From Methylomicrobium sp. (GTDB taxonomy: Bacteria > Pseudomonadota > Gammaproteobacteria > Methylococcales > Methylomonadaceae), in NCBI GenBank assembly GCA_018333785.1, contig JAGXSU010000025.1, positions 1 through 64,000 on the forward strand: a stretch of 64,000 nt of DNA. Direction: 5' to 3'. Made by a program: the position numbers and the translations under genes. Position 1 is the first letter of the stretch; each line of letters starts with the position of its first letter. Under the pieces are notes generated by a model. That model ran no database searches and had not been told where the DNA came from. It saw nothing but the letters and a program-made list of their open reading frames with translations. This document shows, piece by piece, positions 39,695-47,243 of this stretch.

Positions 39695-39790
39695 GGTCGC
39701 TCCTGATTACCGGAACAACCATGCTATCCTTTGTAGAAAAATCCATCCGTGTAAAAGAGTGCTTAAAAACGTCTCTTTTGGTTGGTGGCC

Positions 39791-39807
39791 TGTCCCATTT
39801 TGGGACA
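39791..39807. promoter_or_regulatory. Palindromic operator, copy 1 (upstream of AlgI-like gene)
   Basis: TGTCCCA-TTT-TGGGACA, perfect, extendable to 9-bp arms with flanking CC and GG. Near-identical sites occur at 43549, 44491 and 44589 beside parB and parA. It also follows the stop of the lipoprotein gene by 10 bp, but no T-run follows, so it is a poor terminator. Confidence 0.65.
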
Positions 39808-39817
39808 GGCTAGAATT

Positions 39818-40438
39818 TCACACTCTATCTGGTCGGCGAGCGCGTAAAAACCTTTCTTTTTTGGTTCTTTCTTTGATCAAAATAACGCTGATAGCACTCA
39901 ACGAGCGATGCAATTTTTTATTATCCCAATTTTCTTGTATCAAGCCACTAACAGCTTTATGAGCCATTTCAAGCTCTCTATAACTCATTAAATACGGGCT
40001 CACTGGCAACAATCTGGGCTCATAGACCCTTTGAACTGATTTGTCTTTCAGGCGGGCCAGTTGTTCATTCAGACGATTTGCTCTCTCTACTTCTTGCTCA
40101 GGACTTAAGTATTTCGGATAGTAGGTTTCTCGAATGCGTTCAGTAACCAAATACCATGCACCCTCGTCGAAGTACTCTTGTTTATCCAGATAGGTAACTT
40201 TTCTGTTCTTTCTAAACCTTTTATTGGCTATCTTTTGATGGTTTTCATCAAGCGCCTGCAATTGCTCGCATTCGTTCCGCAAAAGCTCATGGCTCTTATC
40301 TTTATTGAAATCCGAGCTGTTCCCTCGCTTATCGACACATTCCTCGATAGACAAATATTCCAGGAAATCACGATCCCGGTTGATGTTGGTGCATGCCGAA
40401 ATCAGTATTGCCTGTATAAGTACCAAAGCCAGTTTCAT
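39818..40438 (-). CDS. Putative lipoprotein
   Basis: A 206-residue protein with a lipoprotein signal (KLALVLIQAILISACTN; lipobox ISAC). The body is charged and helical, without a family I recognise. ATG 40438 is preceded by AAGGGTAAA, so an in-frame start at 40471 inside the neighbouring gene was not used. It pairs with the next lipoprotein gene, which ends 1 bp upstream; both are rich in paired cysteines. Possible entry-exclusion or envelope cargo; unproven. Confidence 0.65.
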   Translation of the reverse strand: MKLALVLIQAILISACTNINRDRDFLEYLSIEECVDKRGNSSDFNKDKSHELLRNECEQLQALDENHQKIANKRFRKNRKVTYLDKQEYFDEGAWYLVTERIRETYYPKYLSPEQEVERANRLNEQLARLKDKSVQRVYEPRLLPVSPYLMSYRELEMAHKAVSGLIQENWDNKKLHRSLSAISVILIKERTKKERFLRARRPDRV

Positions 40439-40439
40439 T

Positions 40440-41024
40440 TTACCCTTGGCGTTGCTTAAGCTCGCGTCCAATTACCGATTCCAGCTCTCGGTAACGCCAT
40501 GAACTACAGAGTGTTTTATGCCCAATCGTCGAATTAGCGGCCATTAGCCCATAGAGATCAATCAGGTTTGTGTTGGAAATTTCGTTTAATCGGTTTGGCA
40601 AAATCTTCACTTTGTCGTTACGTGCCTTGATTGATTTTTGCGCATTTATTTCCGCATCTAGTCTCGTTTGGTATTTATTGTCCAGATCTTTCGATATCCG
40701 CATTTCTGGATAATTCTCATCAATGTAAAGCCCTTTTACAAATTCCCAGCAAAGTGAATTTTCCTCTAATGGGTCTTTCGAGGCATGTCTTCTGTGCTCG
40801 GAATTCCCATCAATGTTTGATTCAGAAAATTTTTGAACCATTACTATCCGGCGACATTCGTGATGGGCTTGCAAATATCCTTGTTCTCCACTGATTTTAG
40901 TTTCTGTCATTCGCTTCATTGCGCATGCATCCAGCTCTGCATTTTTTTCCAGGGCGAATCGTTGAGCTTGAGTGCATCCAGACATCCAGCCCGTCATCAT
41001 CATTAAAACAACCAATCTAACCAT
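40440..41024 (-). CDS. Putative lipoprotein
   Basis: A 194-residue protein with lipoprotein signal RLVVLMMMTGWMSGCTQ (lipobox MSGC). GGGAAAGG lies upstream of the ATG. The remaining sequence is charged and helical, with several cysteines (for example DACAMKR, HHECRR, NSLCWEF) that might form disulphides in the periplasm. No family recognised. It is upstream of and abutting a second lipoprotein gene; together they form a two-gene operon between the transfer operon and the partition genes. Confidence 0.65.
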   Translation of the reverse strand: MVRLVVLMMMTGWMSGCTQAQRFALEKNAELDACAMKRMTETKISGEQGYLQAHHECRRIVMVQKFSESNIDGNSEHRRHASKDPLEENSLCWEFVKGLYIDENYPEMRISKDLDNKYQTRLDAEINAQKSIKARNDKVKILPNRLNEISNTNLIDLYGLMAANSTIGHKTLCSSWRYRELESVIGRELKQRQG

Positions 41025-41801
41025 AACCTTTCCCGAACCCTTCTCGGCCGTTTAATTATCGAATTTACCTTGACCAAGCATCTCACACCTTTAAAACAAT
41101 GCAAGGACAGCTAGACGACTTATTTCTAAGCTTTAGTACGCTACGCCCAACGCCGAATTAACCTGAAATAATGAAAAATTTATTCAGCATTTCACTGAAA
41201 AAACTCATTTATTCACATGATTGGTGATGATTACCCTAATTATCATCACTAAGCATGAAAACCCGGCAATTCAATTTCAATGAGGTATTTTGCAGGCTAT
41301 TAGATGCACCGCATGTCGCTAAGAGCCTAATCTAAAAGGATTATTGTGCCTCCGTAGGTAAGCCCTGAGAGCGATGCACAATCAAACGTCGGCTGAGTAG
41401 TCCCAGAAAGTCGAAGGGCTAGGCAGTTTTCCAATCAGGGAAACTGCAGAACTTCCCGAGCGGGTATTGAGTCATCTGAGCGCGAGAAACGTCGACTTCT
41501 ACCGGCATAGACAGCAAGGGTCGCCGGAGGCAATCTTCTTGTCGGCGGAGGCGCGATCGATGGCCAAGGATGGTCGGAGGACATTGCCGCCGGAAGCAGG
41601 TACTCGCCGAATCTTGAAAAGAGCGCCTAAAACTGGCTTGTGTTCTCGCTAAGTTTTGGATACTCTTATTGATAAGGTAATCTAACCGAACCTGCCGCCG
41701 GGTTAAACAGTTATTGCAATTCCTGCAATTCACTTGTCGACCTCAATCATGGTTGATGCGTAATCGGTGGACATCGACCGAAATTTGATTGGAGGTTTTT
41801 C
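41025..41801. other. Long intergenic region with palindromes
   Basis: About 777 bp between divergent genes without a convincing gene. It contains GTGATGAT (41224-41231) paired with ATCATCAC (41242-41249), and GCAGTTTTCC (41423-41432) nearly paired with GGGAAACTGC (41438-41447). A GC-rich part (41500-41620) has recurring GTCGGCGGAGG/GTCGCCGGAGG motifs. A 104-codon open frame on the minus strand (41419-41733) lacks a ribosome site and homology that I recognise. Replication origin, recombination site or an RNA are possible; none is shown. Confidence 0.4.
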
Positions 41802-42542
41802 ATGGCTTCAATTCCGCTTTCGGAAATTTCTTTGAGTTCCATAAAGAAATCGTTACGGACGCAATACCCTGATGTTCGATCATCACATTTAAGTGAAGCA
41901 CTTGCTGCTTCATTACGTCGTCGCACACATGCATCGCTGCTGGCTGAATTGCCCAGTTTTGCCGTTGATCCTCCAATTGAACTGCTTGACGACACTCTGT
42001 TCGATCAACGCCTTCAAGAGCTTGGTTATCCGGCTGACCCAGAATTCAGTTTCGAATATCTAGAAAAAACGCAAGTGATCAGAACTGCCGATATGTCTGC
42101 TTGGGACATCGAGTATAAGAGTGCACGCGAAATGGCTTGGCGCAATCTAATGGTGCTAACGATCAACGCAGGAATAGAACTGAAATTATTTTCCTTGCGT
42201 CCTAATGACAATCGCTGGCTAGGGGCTGACAAGAAGGAATCCTATCTGTATGACTTTTTGTTACCGAATGGCTTGCCAGCTAAAGGCTGCGTGAGTGATG
42301 CCGGTTGGGGTGAATTATCCATACACGCCGCTGTTAACCCTAAAGAAGAATGGGTTCGGGCGGCCAATGCAGGGTTTCATGCGGGTGATGCTTTCGCCGC
42401 TAGTTGGCTGGAGCGTAAGAACGGTGCATGGCTTCAATCTTCTACTTCTATGTTCAATTGCAAAATGGCGATTTTACATACACTCGCTGAACAAATAGCA
42501 GTGCCTCTGGGATACGGTGATAGAGGCAGGGTTATCATGTAG
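41802..42542 (+). CDS. Hypothetical protein with glyoxalase-related-type N-terminus
   Basis: A 246-residue protein of unknown function, preceded by GGAGG at good spacing. Its N-terminal sequence SSHLSEALAASLRRRTHASL resembles that of the Sel1-type gene at 55391-56536 (HIYELLATAFGYNSFAVL): H-x-x-E-x-L-A followed by a conserved AL pair. Such short N-terminal helices precede many hypothetical proteins of mobile elements. The rest holds WDIEYKSAREMAWRNL and no catalytic motif I recognise. It is convergent with parB and separated from it by two stem-loops. Confidence 0.65.
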   Translation: MASIPLSEISLSSIKKSLRTQYPDVRSSHLSEALAASLRRRTHASLLAELPSFAVDPPIELLDDTLFDQRLQELGYPADPEFSFEYLEKTQVIRTADMSAWDIEYKSAREMAWRNLMVLTINAGIELKLFSLRPNDNRWLGADKKESYLYDFLLPNGLPAKGCVSDAGWGELSIHAAVNPKEEWVRAANAGFHAGDAFAASWLERKNGAWLQSSTSMFNCKMAILHTLAEQIAVPLGYGDRGRVIM

Positions 42543-42547
42543 CCATC

Positions 42548-42586
42548 AACCCTGACAGGAGCAGGGTTCCCCCGATTCGTCGGGGG
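42548..42586. terminator. Double stem-loop between convergent genes
   Basis: AACCCTG (42548-42554) pairs with CAGGGTT (42562-42568), and immediately after it CCCCCGA (42569-42575) pairs with TCGGGGG (42580-42586) around a TTCG loop. The position between the + strand gene ending at 42542 and parB ending at 42593 suggests a bidirectional terminator. No clear T-run follows. Confidence 0.6.
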
Positions 42587-42592
42587 ATCATG

Positions 42593-43531
42593 TCAATGTT
42601 TAAGCAGTTCACTGACAAATTCATGAAGCGACTTTTCCTGATCGCTACTCAGTGCGGCGCATGACAATGTCAGCGTGATCTTTTTCCCATTGTTTTTCAA
42701 CTTGCCAACTGCCTTACCTTTGGGGTCAAGAAATAACATTGGCTCAAGATTGAGTTGATTTGCGTTTGATGATTTTGACTTTTGATCATGTGATTCTGAT
42801 GTTACCATTTTTTCGATCTCGGAAGCGACTCTAATCTGAGTCAATTCGCCAGCTTCAATGAGATCAATCGCTTTAAGTGTCGCTTCACGATATTTCAGGT
42901 TTTCACCTGGTTCATTCGCAAAGAGTCTTTTGAGTTCCTCGGCCGCGGTTCGGTTGAGTAAAAAGGGTTTACTATCCAATATCGATCTCAACCAACCCGG
43001 CAGCTCCATAAACGCCAGATAACGATACAGTTCGCTGCGCGTTTTTTTCAGATAACGCGCTAACTCAGTTCGGCTGCCGAAATTTTCTTTAACACCATGA
43101 ATAGCAAGGGCCACTTCGTAATCGCTCAACCCTTCCCGATCAAGGTTCTCAGCCACTGCTATCAGTCGCATTTGCATATCGTCCGCGCATTTCACTATTG
43201 CGCTGATATGTGATTTTTTTAGAAGTTGATGCGCACGCCAACGCCTTTCGCCAGCGATAATTTGAAATCTGCTTTCATGCTTTCTTACAACGATGGGCTC
43301 AATCAATCCATGTGCATCTATGGATTCGGCAAGTTGCTCTATCTTTGTCAGATCGAACTCTCTTCTAGGTTGCCACGGATTGGGATTGATCAATTCCATT
43401 GCTACAGGCTGACTTTCCCCTTCGCTACTGGTTAAAGAAAAAATCGGATCAGAAGACATGTGCTGATCGAGATTGTTCTTTGATAAAGACTTCAATTTAT
43501 CAAGAGGAGAAGGTTTTCTGGTTTCGTTCAT
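42593..43531 (-). CDS. parB: ParB/KorB-like partition and DNA-binding protein
   Basis: Centromere-binding protein of a type I partition system, acting with ParA. 312 residues. The ParB/Spo0J N-terminal domain has NPWQPRREFDLTKIEQLAES and IIAGERRWRAHQLL; a helix-turn-helix follows (GSRTELARYLKKTRSELYRYL). The C-terminus probably dimerises. AAGGA lies upstream of the ATG. A palindrome TGTCTCA-TTT-TGGGACA sits 18 bp upstream of the start. Confidence 0.9.
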   Translation of the reverse strand: MNETRKPSPLDKLKSLSKNNLDQHMSSDPIFSLTSSEGESQPVAMELINPNPWQPRREFDLTKIEQLAESIDAHGLIEPIVVRKHESRFQIIAGERRWRAHQLLKKSHISAIVKCADDMQMRLIAVAENLDREGLSDYEVALAIHGVKENFGSRTELARYLKKTRSELYRYLAFMELPGWLRSILDSKPFLLNRTAAEELKRLFANEPGENLKYREATLKAIDLIEAGELTQIRVASEIEKMVTSESHDQKSKSSNANQLNLEPMLFLDPKGKAVGKLKNNGKKITLTLSCAALSSDQEKSLHEFVSELLKH

Positions 43532-43548
43532 TTTTAGCGATCCTTGGT

Positions 43549-43565
43549 TGTCTCATTTTGGGACA
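43549..43565. promoter_or_regulatory. Palindromic operator, copy 2 (upstream of parB)
   Basis: TGTCTCA-TTT-TGGGACA, one mismatch in the arms compared with the perfect site at 39791. It lies between parA and parB and directly before the parB ribosome site. Candidate ParB/KorB-like or other element repressor site. Confidence 0.65.
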
Positions 43566-43582
43566 GGGGAGAATATCAATTT

Positions 43583-43597
43583 GCCCCATCATGGGGC
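43583..43597. repeat. Palindrome between parA and parB
   Basis: GCCCCAT-C-ATGGGGC, perfect 7-bp arms with a single central base, between the parA stop and the parB operator. Possibly a second DNA-binding site of the partition locus; no other copy noticed. Confidence 0.5.
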
Positions 43598-43606
43598 GCA
43601 TCAGAT

Positions 43607-44446
43607 TTAGTTGATAGAGGCTTCTTGATTGCCTTGCGCAAGCCCCAACTTGTCGATCAGGTAGCGCGCTAATTCTTCAAAATCTTTGGCTACTTTCCCG
43701 TCTTTTTCCATTTTTCGTATTGGCATTCGTGCGATAGAGGCTTCGCCGACCTTGGCCCCTGCATGGATCACCATCGGCAATATGTTGCCGATTTTTTCCT
43801 GTACCGTTTCAAAAATGGCCTTGCAAGCTCGTCTTCGCTCGTCGTGTCTTGAAATCAACACACCGATATTGATCAATTCAGGATTGATGCTTTCTTTGAT
43901 CCGATTGATATACGCTGTAAGGTCAGCTACCCCATACAAAGGGTACTGACTGCTCGTTTCAATTGGCACTATGTAGTGGGTTGATGCGGCCAATGCATTG
44001 CCAGTCAGTAATCTGAGTGACGGTGGGGTGTCGATGATGATGACATCATACGCCTCGCGTAACATCCCTATACGCCGACGCATTTCCTCATATGGTCTGG
44101 GTGAATAATTTCTCAATGACTCTTCGACCGATTGATCCAATTCGAGAGATCCTGGAATCAGATGTACATTTTCAAATCCTGGGTTTGCTTCGATTTGAAT
44201 TGATTCCATAATTTCTTCAAGACTGCCACGAAACAATACGCTTGAGTTTTTATTTAATGTGGATGGGTGTGCGACACATACATGGGTACTCGCATTCGCT
44301 TGTGGATCAACGTCGATCAGAAGTACATTGAATCCTTGTGCGCCAAGTTCGGCCGCTAAATTAACGGCTAGTGTTGTTTTGGCTGAACCGCCTTTTTGAA
44401 TGGCTACGGTGATAACCGGCGCTAATCTTGTGTTTTTCTCATTCAT
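43607..44446 (-). CDS. parA: ParA-family partition ATPase
   Basis: Walker-type ATPase for segregation of the element. 279 residues from ATG 44446; the deviant Walker A KGGSAKT is at 18-24, followed by VLLIDVDPQANAST and a Walker B region VIIIDTPPSLRLLTGNAL. An open frame extends to a GTG at 44506, but that GTG lies inside the palindromic operator, so the internal ATG with upstream GAGAAA is more likely. Forms a parAB operon. Confidence 0.92.
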   Translation of the reverse strand: MNEKNTRLAPVITVAIQKGGSAKTTLAVNLAAELGAQGFNVLLIDVDPQANASTHVCVAHPSTLNKNSSVLFRGSLEEIMESIQIEANPGFENVHLIPGSLELDQSVEESLRNYSPRPYEEMRRRIGMLREAYDVIIIDTPPSLRLLTGNALAASTHYIVPIETSSQYPLYGVADLTAYINRIKESINPELINIGVLISRHDERRRACKAIFETVQEKIGNILPMVIHAGAKVGEASIARMPIRKMEKDGKVAKDFEELARYLIDKLGLAQGNQEASIN

Positions 44447-44490
44447 TATTTTTTTCTCGTTCAGTAAATTGAGTGATTTATTTGCATGTG

Positions 44491-44507
44491 TCTCATTTTG
44501 GGACACA
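44491..44507. promoter_or_regulatory. Palindromic operator, copy 3 (upstream of parA)
   Basis: TGTCTCA-TTT-TGGGACA, flanked by G and C that extend the symmetry by one pair. 45 bp upstream of the preferred parA start. Identical to copy 2. Confidence 0.65.
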
Positions 44508-44588
44508 GCGATTTCTGCGAATCACAATTCATTTTCCGCTTCTTCCAAATAATGCAACTCCTGAATAAAATCTTTTACAGGGAAAATA

Positions 44589-44605
44589 TGTCTCATTGTG
44601 GGACG
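44589..44605. promoter_or_regulatory. Palindromic operator, copy 4 (between parA and integrase)
   Basis: TGTCTCA-TTG-TGGGACG; the last base departs from the consensus. It lies 143 bp upstream of parA and 18 bp beyond the stop of the integrase gene, so it could be a distal parA site or a parS-type site. Confidence 0.55.
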
Positions 44606-44622
44606 GTTCTTTTGGATTGCCA

Positions 44623-46317
44623 CTACGAGGCCTTATCTTTATCGCTCATTCCGAGCATGGCTTTATAACGCTCATCCCGATCGGTATGGACATAAATGGA
44701 CGTTGTAGCGATGTTGCTGTGACCAAGGTTGTCTCTGACGATCGCCAACGGAACGCCGTTAGCGACTGCATGACTGCCGTGAGTATGCCGAAGCCAGTGG
44801 GTGCTGGCTCGCCTTAATTTTTCTGCCGCCAAAGGATCTGTATTGGCCACATGAGTTGCTGTTTCTTCGAAAAACCTTTTGAGTTTTTGATAAAGACCTG
44901 ACGCGCTTAATGGTGATCGATTTTCCCCTCTTAGCTTCCCAATAATGGGTGTGTCTTCCAATACATAGCCAACTGGACCAAGCTTTCTATCCCTCAGATG
45001 CGCATTGATTCCCTCCATGAGAACGGGTGACAAGGGCACCTCTCTGTATTTATTGCCTTTGCCGATGACATCAAGCCACCATTGATCGCCGTCGAAGTTA
45101 GATACTTGCTTCAGGTCGCCAATCCGTGCTTTCACAATTTCGTGAAGCCGAAGTCCCGTTTGGTAGGCAAACTTTAGAATGAACGTCGTGCGGCGGTAAT
45201 CATTTCGTTGCGATTCTGTTAACGCTGAATTGTTTGCCTGATGCTCTGCATATAAATTGATCTGTTCCCACAACACAGGAGACAGCACGCGATCTGTGCC
45301 GTTGGTTCTTCGTCCATATCCTTGTGTGCTCAGCCCGGAAAAGGGATTGCTGTCCAAATAACGTTGGCCAACTAGCCATTCGCAAAGGCCGCTTAAAATC
45401 ACTTCGGCCTGCCGAATGCTTGAGGGTTTGAGAACCCCTTTGAGTGGCCGCCATTCCTGTGACCATCTTGGAGCGGGTCTGCCAATCCACCGATCAGTGG
45501 GCTGGGGGTCGGCAAGGAACCGTCTGTATTCAGCGCAATCAGGCGTTATAATGGAAGAAAGTGCTTTCCCTTTTTCAAGGATCGCCCACAATAGAAATCT
45601 TTCGGCTTCTTTTCGATACGCGCGGTGTGTGGATGTATCTTCATCCCATAGGGATAACCACGCCATAATTGACTCGTAATCGTTTCGAGCATCAATTCTG
45701 CATCGCTCTACTGGGGCCCGGTTGCTCCCAATTTCACCTGTTAAATGAGCTGGTGGTGTGAAACGCTCCAAGGGGGCTATGCGGTTGCTCACAACAGCCA
45801 CATCAAGACATGTCGCCTTTTTAGACGAAAGATCCAACGTCATGCCTAAATCAATCTCTGACGCCGCAAAAAAATCGTGTACTGCGTCCGCGGATTGCTT
45901 ACCTAAATTGGGTACCTTTTTCCACCAACTGCCACCGTGCTGGTTGATGAACTCAGCTAGTTCGGCAAGGGTTTTTATTTTTTTGATGTTAGCTAATCGA
46001 GCTGAAATTTGCTGAGGAAGCCAGCGGTTGTAATGATCATCAGATTGAGGACTTGGATCAGGTTTCGATTTGAGCATATCAATGGATTTGAGTGCTCGAT
46101 TCGTCCAGTCCTGGCTGTATTCTCTTTCGTTGACCCATAACTTAGAATCTGCAACCAAATCAAGTTGTTGTGCTTTTCTGGCAAGTTTTTCGCGCAGTTG
46201 TTTGACTGCACGCATTACCTCATTTCGATCCGCATCGTCGAGATACAGTTCTCCCATAACATCCCATGAGACGCCTTGAATCCAGCTGCGTATCAAAGCC
46301 ATTTCTCGCGGATTCAA
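44623..46317 (-). CDS. Tyrosine recombinase with DUF3701 N-terminus
   Basis: A 564-residue integrase/resolvase. The N-terminal region includes GGSWWKKVPNLGKQSADAV, matching the DUF3701 domain found in plasmid-borne recombinases. The catalytic domain is complete: arginine in QTGLRLHEIVKARI, lysine in VIGKGNKYREVPL, HxxR in HWLRHTHGSHAVANG, histidine in LGHSNIATTSIYVH and the tyrosine in the same motif. The start is a TTG that overlaps the stop of the kfrA-like gene (TTGA); an ATG at 46302 is the alternative. Probably resolves multimers or integrates the element. Confidence 0.9.
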   Translation of the reverse strand: MNPREMALIRSWIQGVSWDVMGELYLDDADRNEVMRAVKQLREKLARKAQQLDLVADSKLWVNEREYSQDWTNRALKSIDMLKSKPDPSPQSDDHYNRWLPQQISARLANIKKIKTLAELAEFINQHGGSWWKKVPNLGKQSADAVHDFFAASEIDLGMTLDLSSKKATCLDVAVVSNRIAPLERFTPPAHLTGEIGSNRAPVERCRIDARNDYESIMAWLSLWDEDTSTHRAYRKEAERFLLWAILEKGKALSSIITPDCAEYRRFLADPQPTDRWIGRPAPRWSQEWRPLKGVLKPSSIRQAEVILSGLCEWLVGQRYLDSNPFSGLSTQGYGRRTNGTDRVLSPVLWEQINLYAEHQANNSALTESQRNDYRRTTFILKFAYQTGLRLHEIVKARIGDLKQVSNFDGDQWWLDVIGKGNKYREVPLSPVLMEGINAHLRDRKLGPVGYVLEDTPIIGKLRGENRSPLSASGLYQKLKRFFEETATHVANTDPLAAEKLRRASTHWLRHTHGSHAVANGVPLAIVRDNLGHSNIATTSIYVHTDRDERYKAMLGMSDKDKAS

Positions 46318-47243
46318 AGCGTAACCTTTTCACTTGAAGGTTTTTCGGATGGACGACGCTGTTTTTTTACCAACGCTTGCAACTTGGATGTTTTGTCTTT
46401 TTCCATACTTAAAGCTTTTTCCATGTCTACCACGTTGCCACGCAACTGATCAATTTGATCTTCCAGCTTACCCTGGCGTTCTAACTGATCGCCAACTTGG
46501 TTCATGACTTGTGTCAATCTTGCACGTAACGATTCCTGATCGAGTTTTGCTGTTTCCAACGAACGATTCAGATTGGCAATGATTCTGGCTTGCTCATTCC
46601 TGGCAGCATCTTTTTCCTCCTCGATCCGTTTCAAATGCCAGAGATGATCTCTCTCCGATTTTTCTGTCCATTCTTTAGCTTGTGCTTTGTGAGCTTTTCG
46701 CGATTCCTCTAATGCTCCTTCACTCCTTGAAAGATTTTCTCTAGTAACGCCAAGTTCCGATTCGGCTTCTTTCAAACTAAATGCTGTCTTGTTTAATTTT
46801 TCCGAGATTTCTTTATTCAAAGTAATTTGAGATGAAATCTCCTGGCTCAATTTTTCATTCTCATTTTTCCACTCATCTGTTTTTGCCTTGATTTCTTGTT
46901 CAAGGAAGTCGATGCGAGATTTCCACTCTAATTCTTTGACGGTTAACTCCCGATTCCTTTCCTCATACTCTTTTTTGGCCTCGCCAAGTGCTAACTTCCA
47001 TAATGATTCGGAGGCATCGACAATAACCGCCGGCATATTGGGATGCTCCAATTTTTTGCGATGCCTTTCGACAAAATGGAGAGTCCAATCATTCATGGCC
47101 CTCTTGATCACAGCAGGGCTATTCACATGAATGCGATCTCGGATGGCATCAATAGTCGGGAAACGTCCTTCTTCCAGGAAGACCGTATTGCAACATTCAT
47201 AGGCCAATGAGTAGGTGTCAGATCGCTTTTCCATACTGATCAC
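46314..47243 (-). CDS. KfrA-like DNA-binding coiled-coil protein
   Basis: 309 residues. The N-terminus (TYSLAYECCNTVFLEEGRFP; TIDAIRDRIHVNSPAVIKRA) fits the KfrA_N DNA-binding domain, and residues 80-300 form a very long coiled coil. KfrA-type proteins are plasmid segregation accessory factors and autorepressors. The start is a GTG overlapping the helicase stop by 4 bp, or an ATG at 47234. Part of a helicase-kfrA-integrase operon with 4-bp overlaps. Confidence 0.8.
   Translation of the reverse strand: MISMEKRSDTYSLAYECCNTVFLEEGRFPTIDAIRDRIHVNSPAVIKRAMNDWTLHFVERHRKKLEHPNMPAVIVDASESLWKLALGEAKKEYEERNRELTVKELEWKSRIDFLEQEIKAKTDEWKNENEKLSQEISSQITLNKEISEKLNKTAFSLKEAESELGVTRENLSRSEGALEESRKAHKAQAKEWTEKSERDHLWHLKRIEEEKDAARNEQARIIANLNRSLETAKLDQESLRARLTQVMNQVGDQLERQGKLEDQIDQLRGNVVDMEKALSMEKDKTSKLQALVKKQRRPSEKPSSEKVTL

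Noticed and set aside
39791-39807. Possible terminator of the lipoprotein genes
   Set aside because: Strong stem but no following T-run, and the same sequence recurs at promoter positions beside parA and parB, so an operator is the better explanation.
41419-41733. 104-codon minus-strand frame
   Set aside because: Arginine-rich composition, no ribosome site, and repeated GC-rich motifs in the DNA; not supported as a gene.
44447-44506. Longer ParA N-terminus starting with GTG at 44506
   Set aside because: The GTG lies inside the palindromic operator, and the Walker A motif sits at the usual distance from the ATG at 44446.
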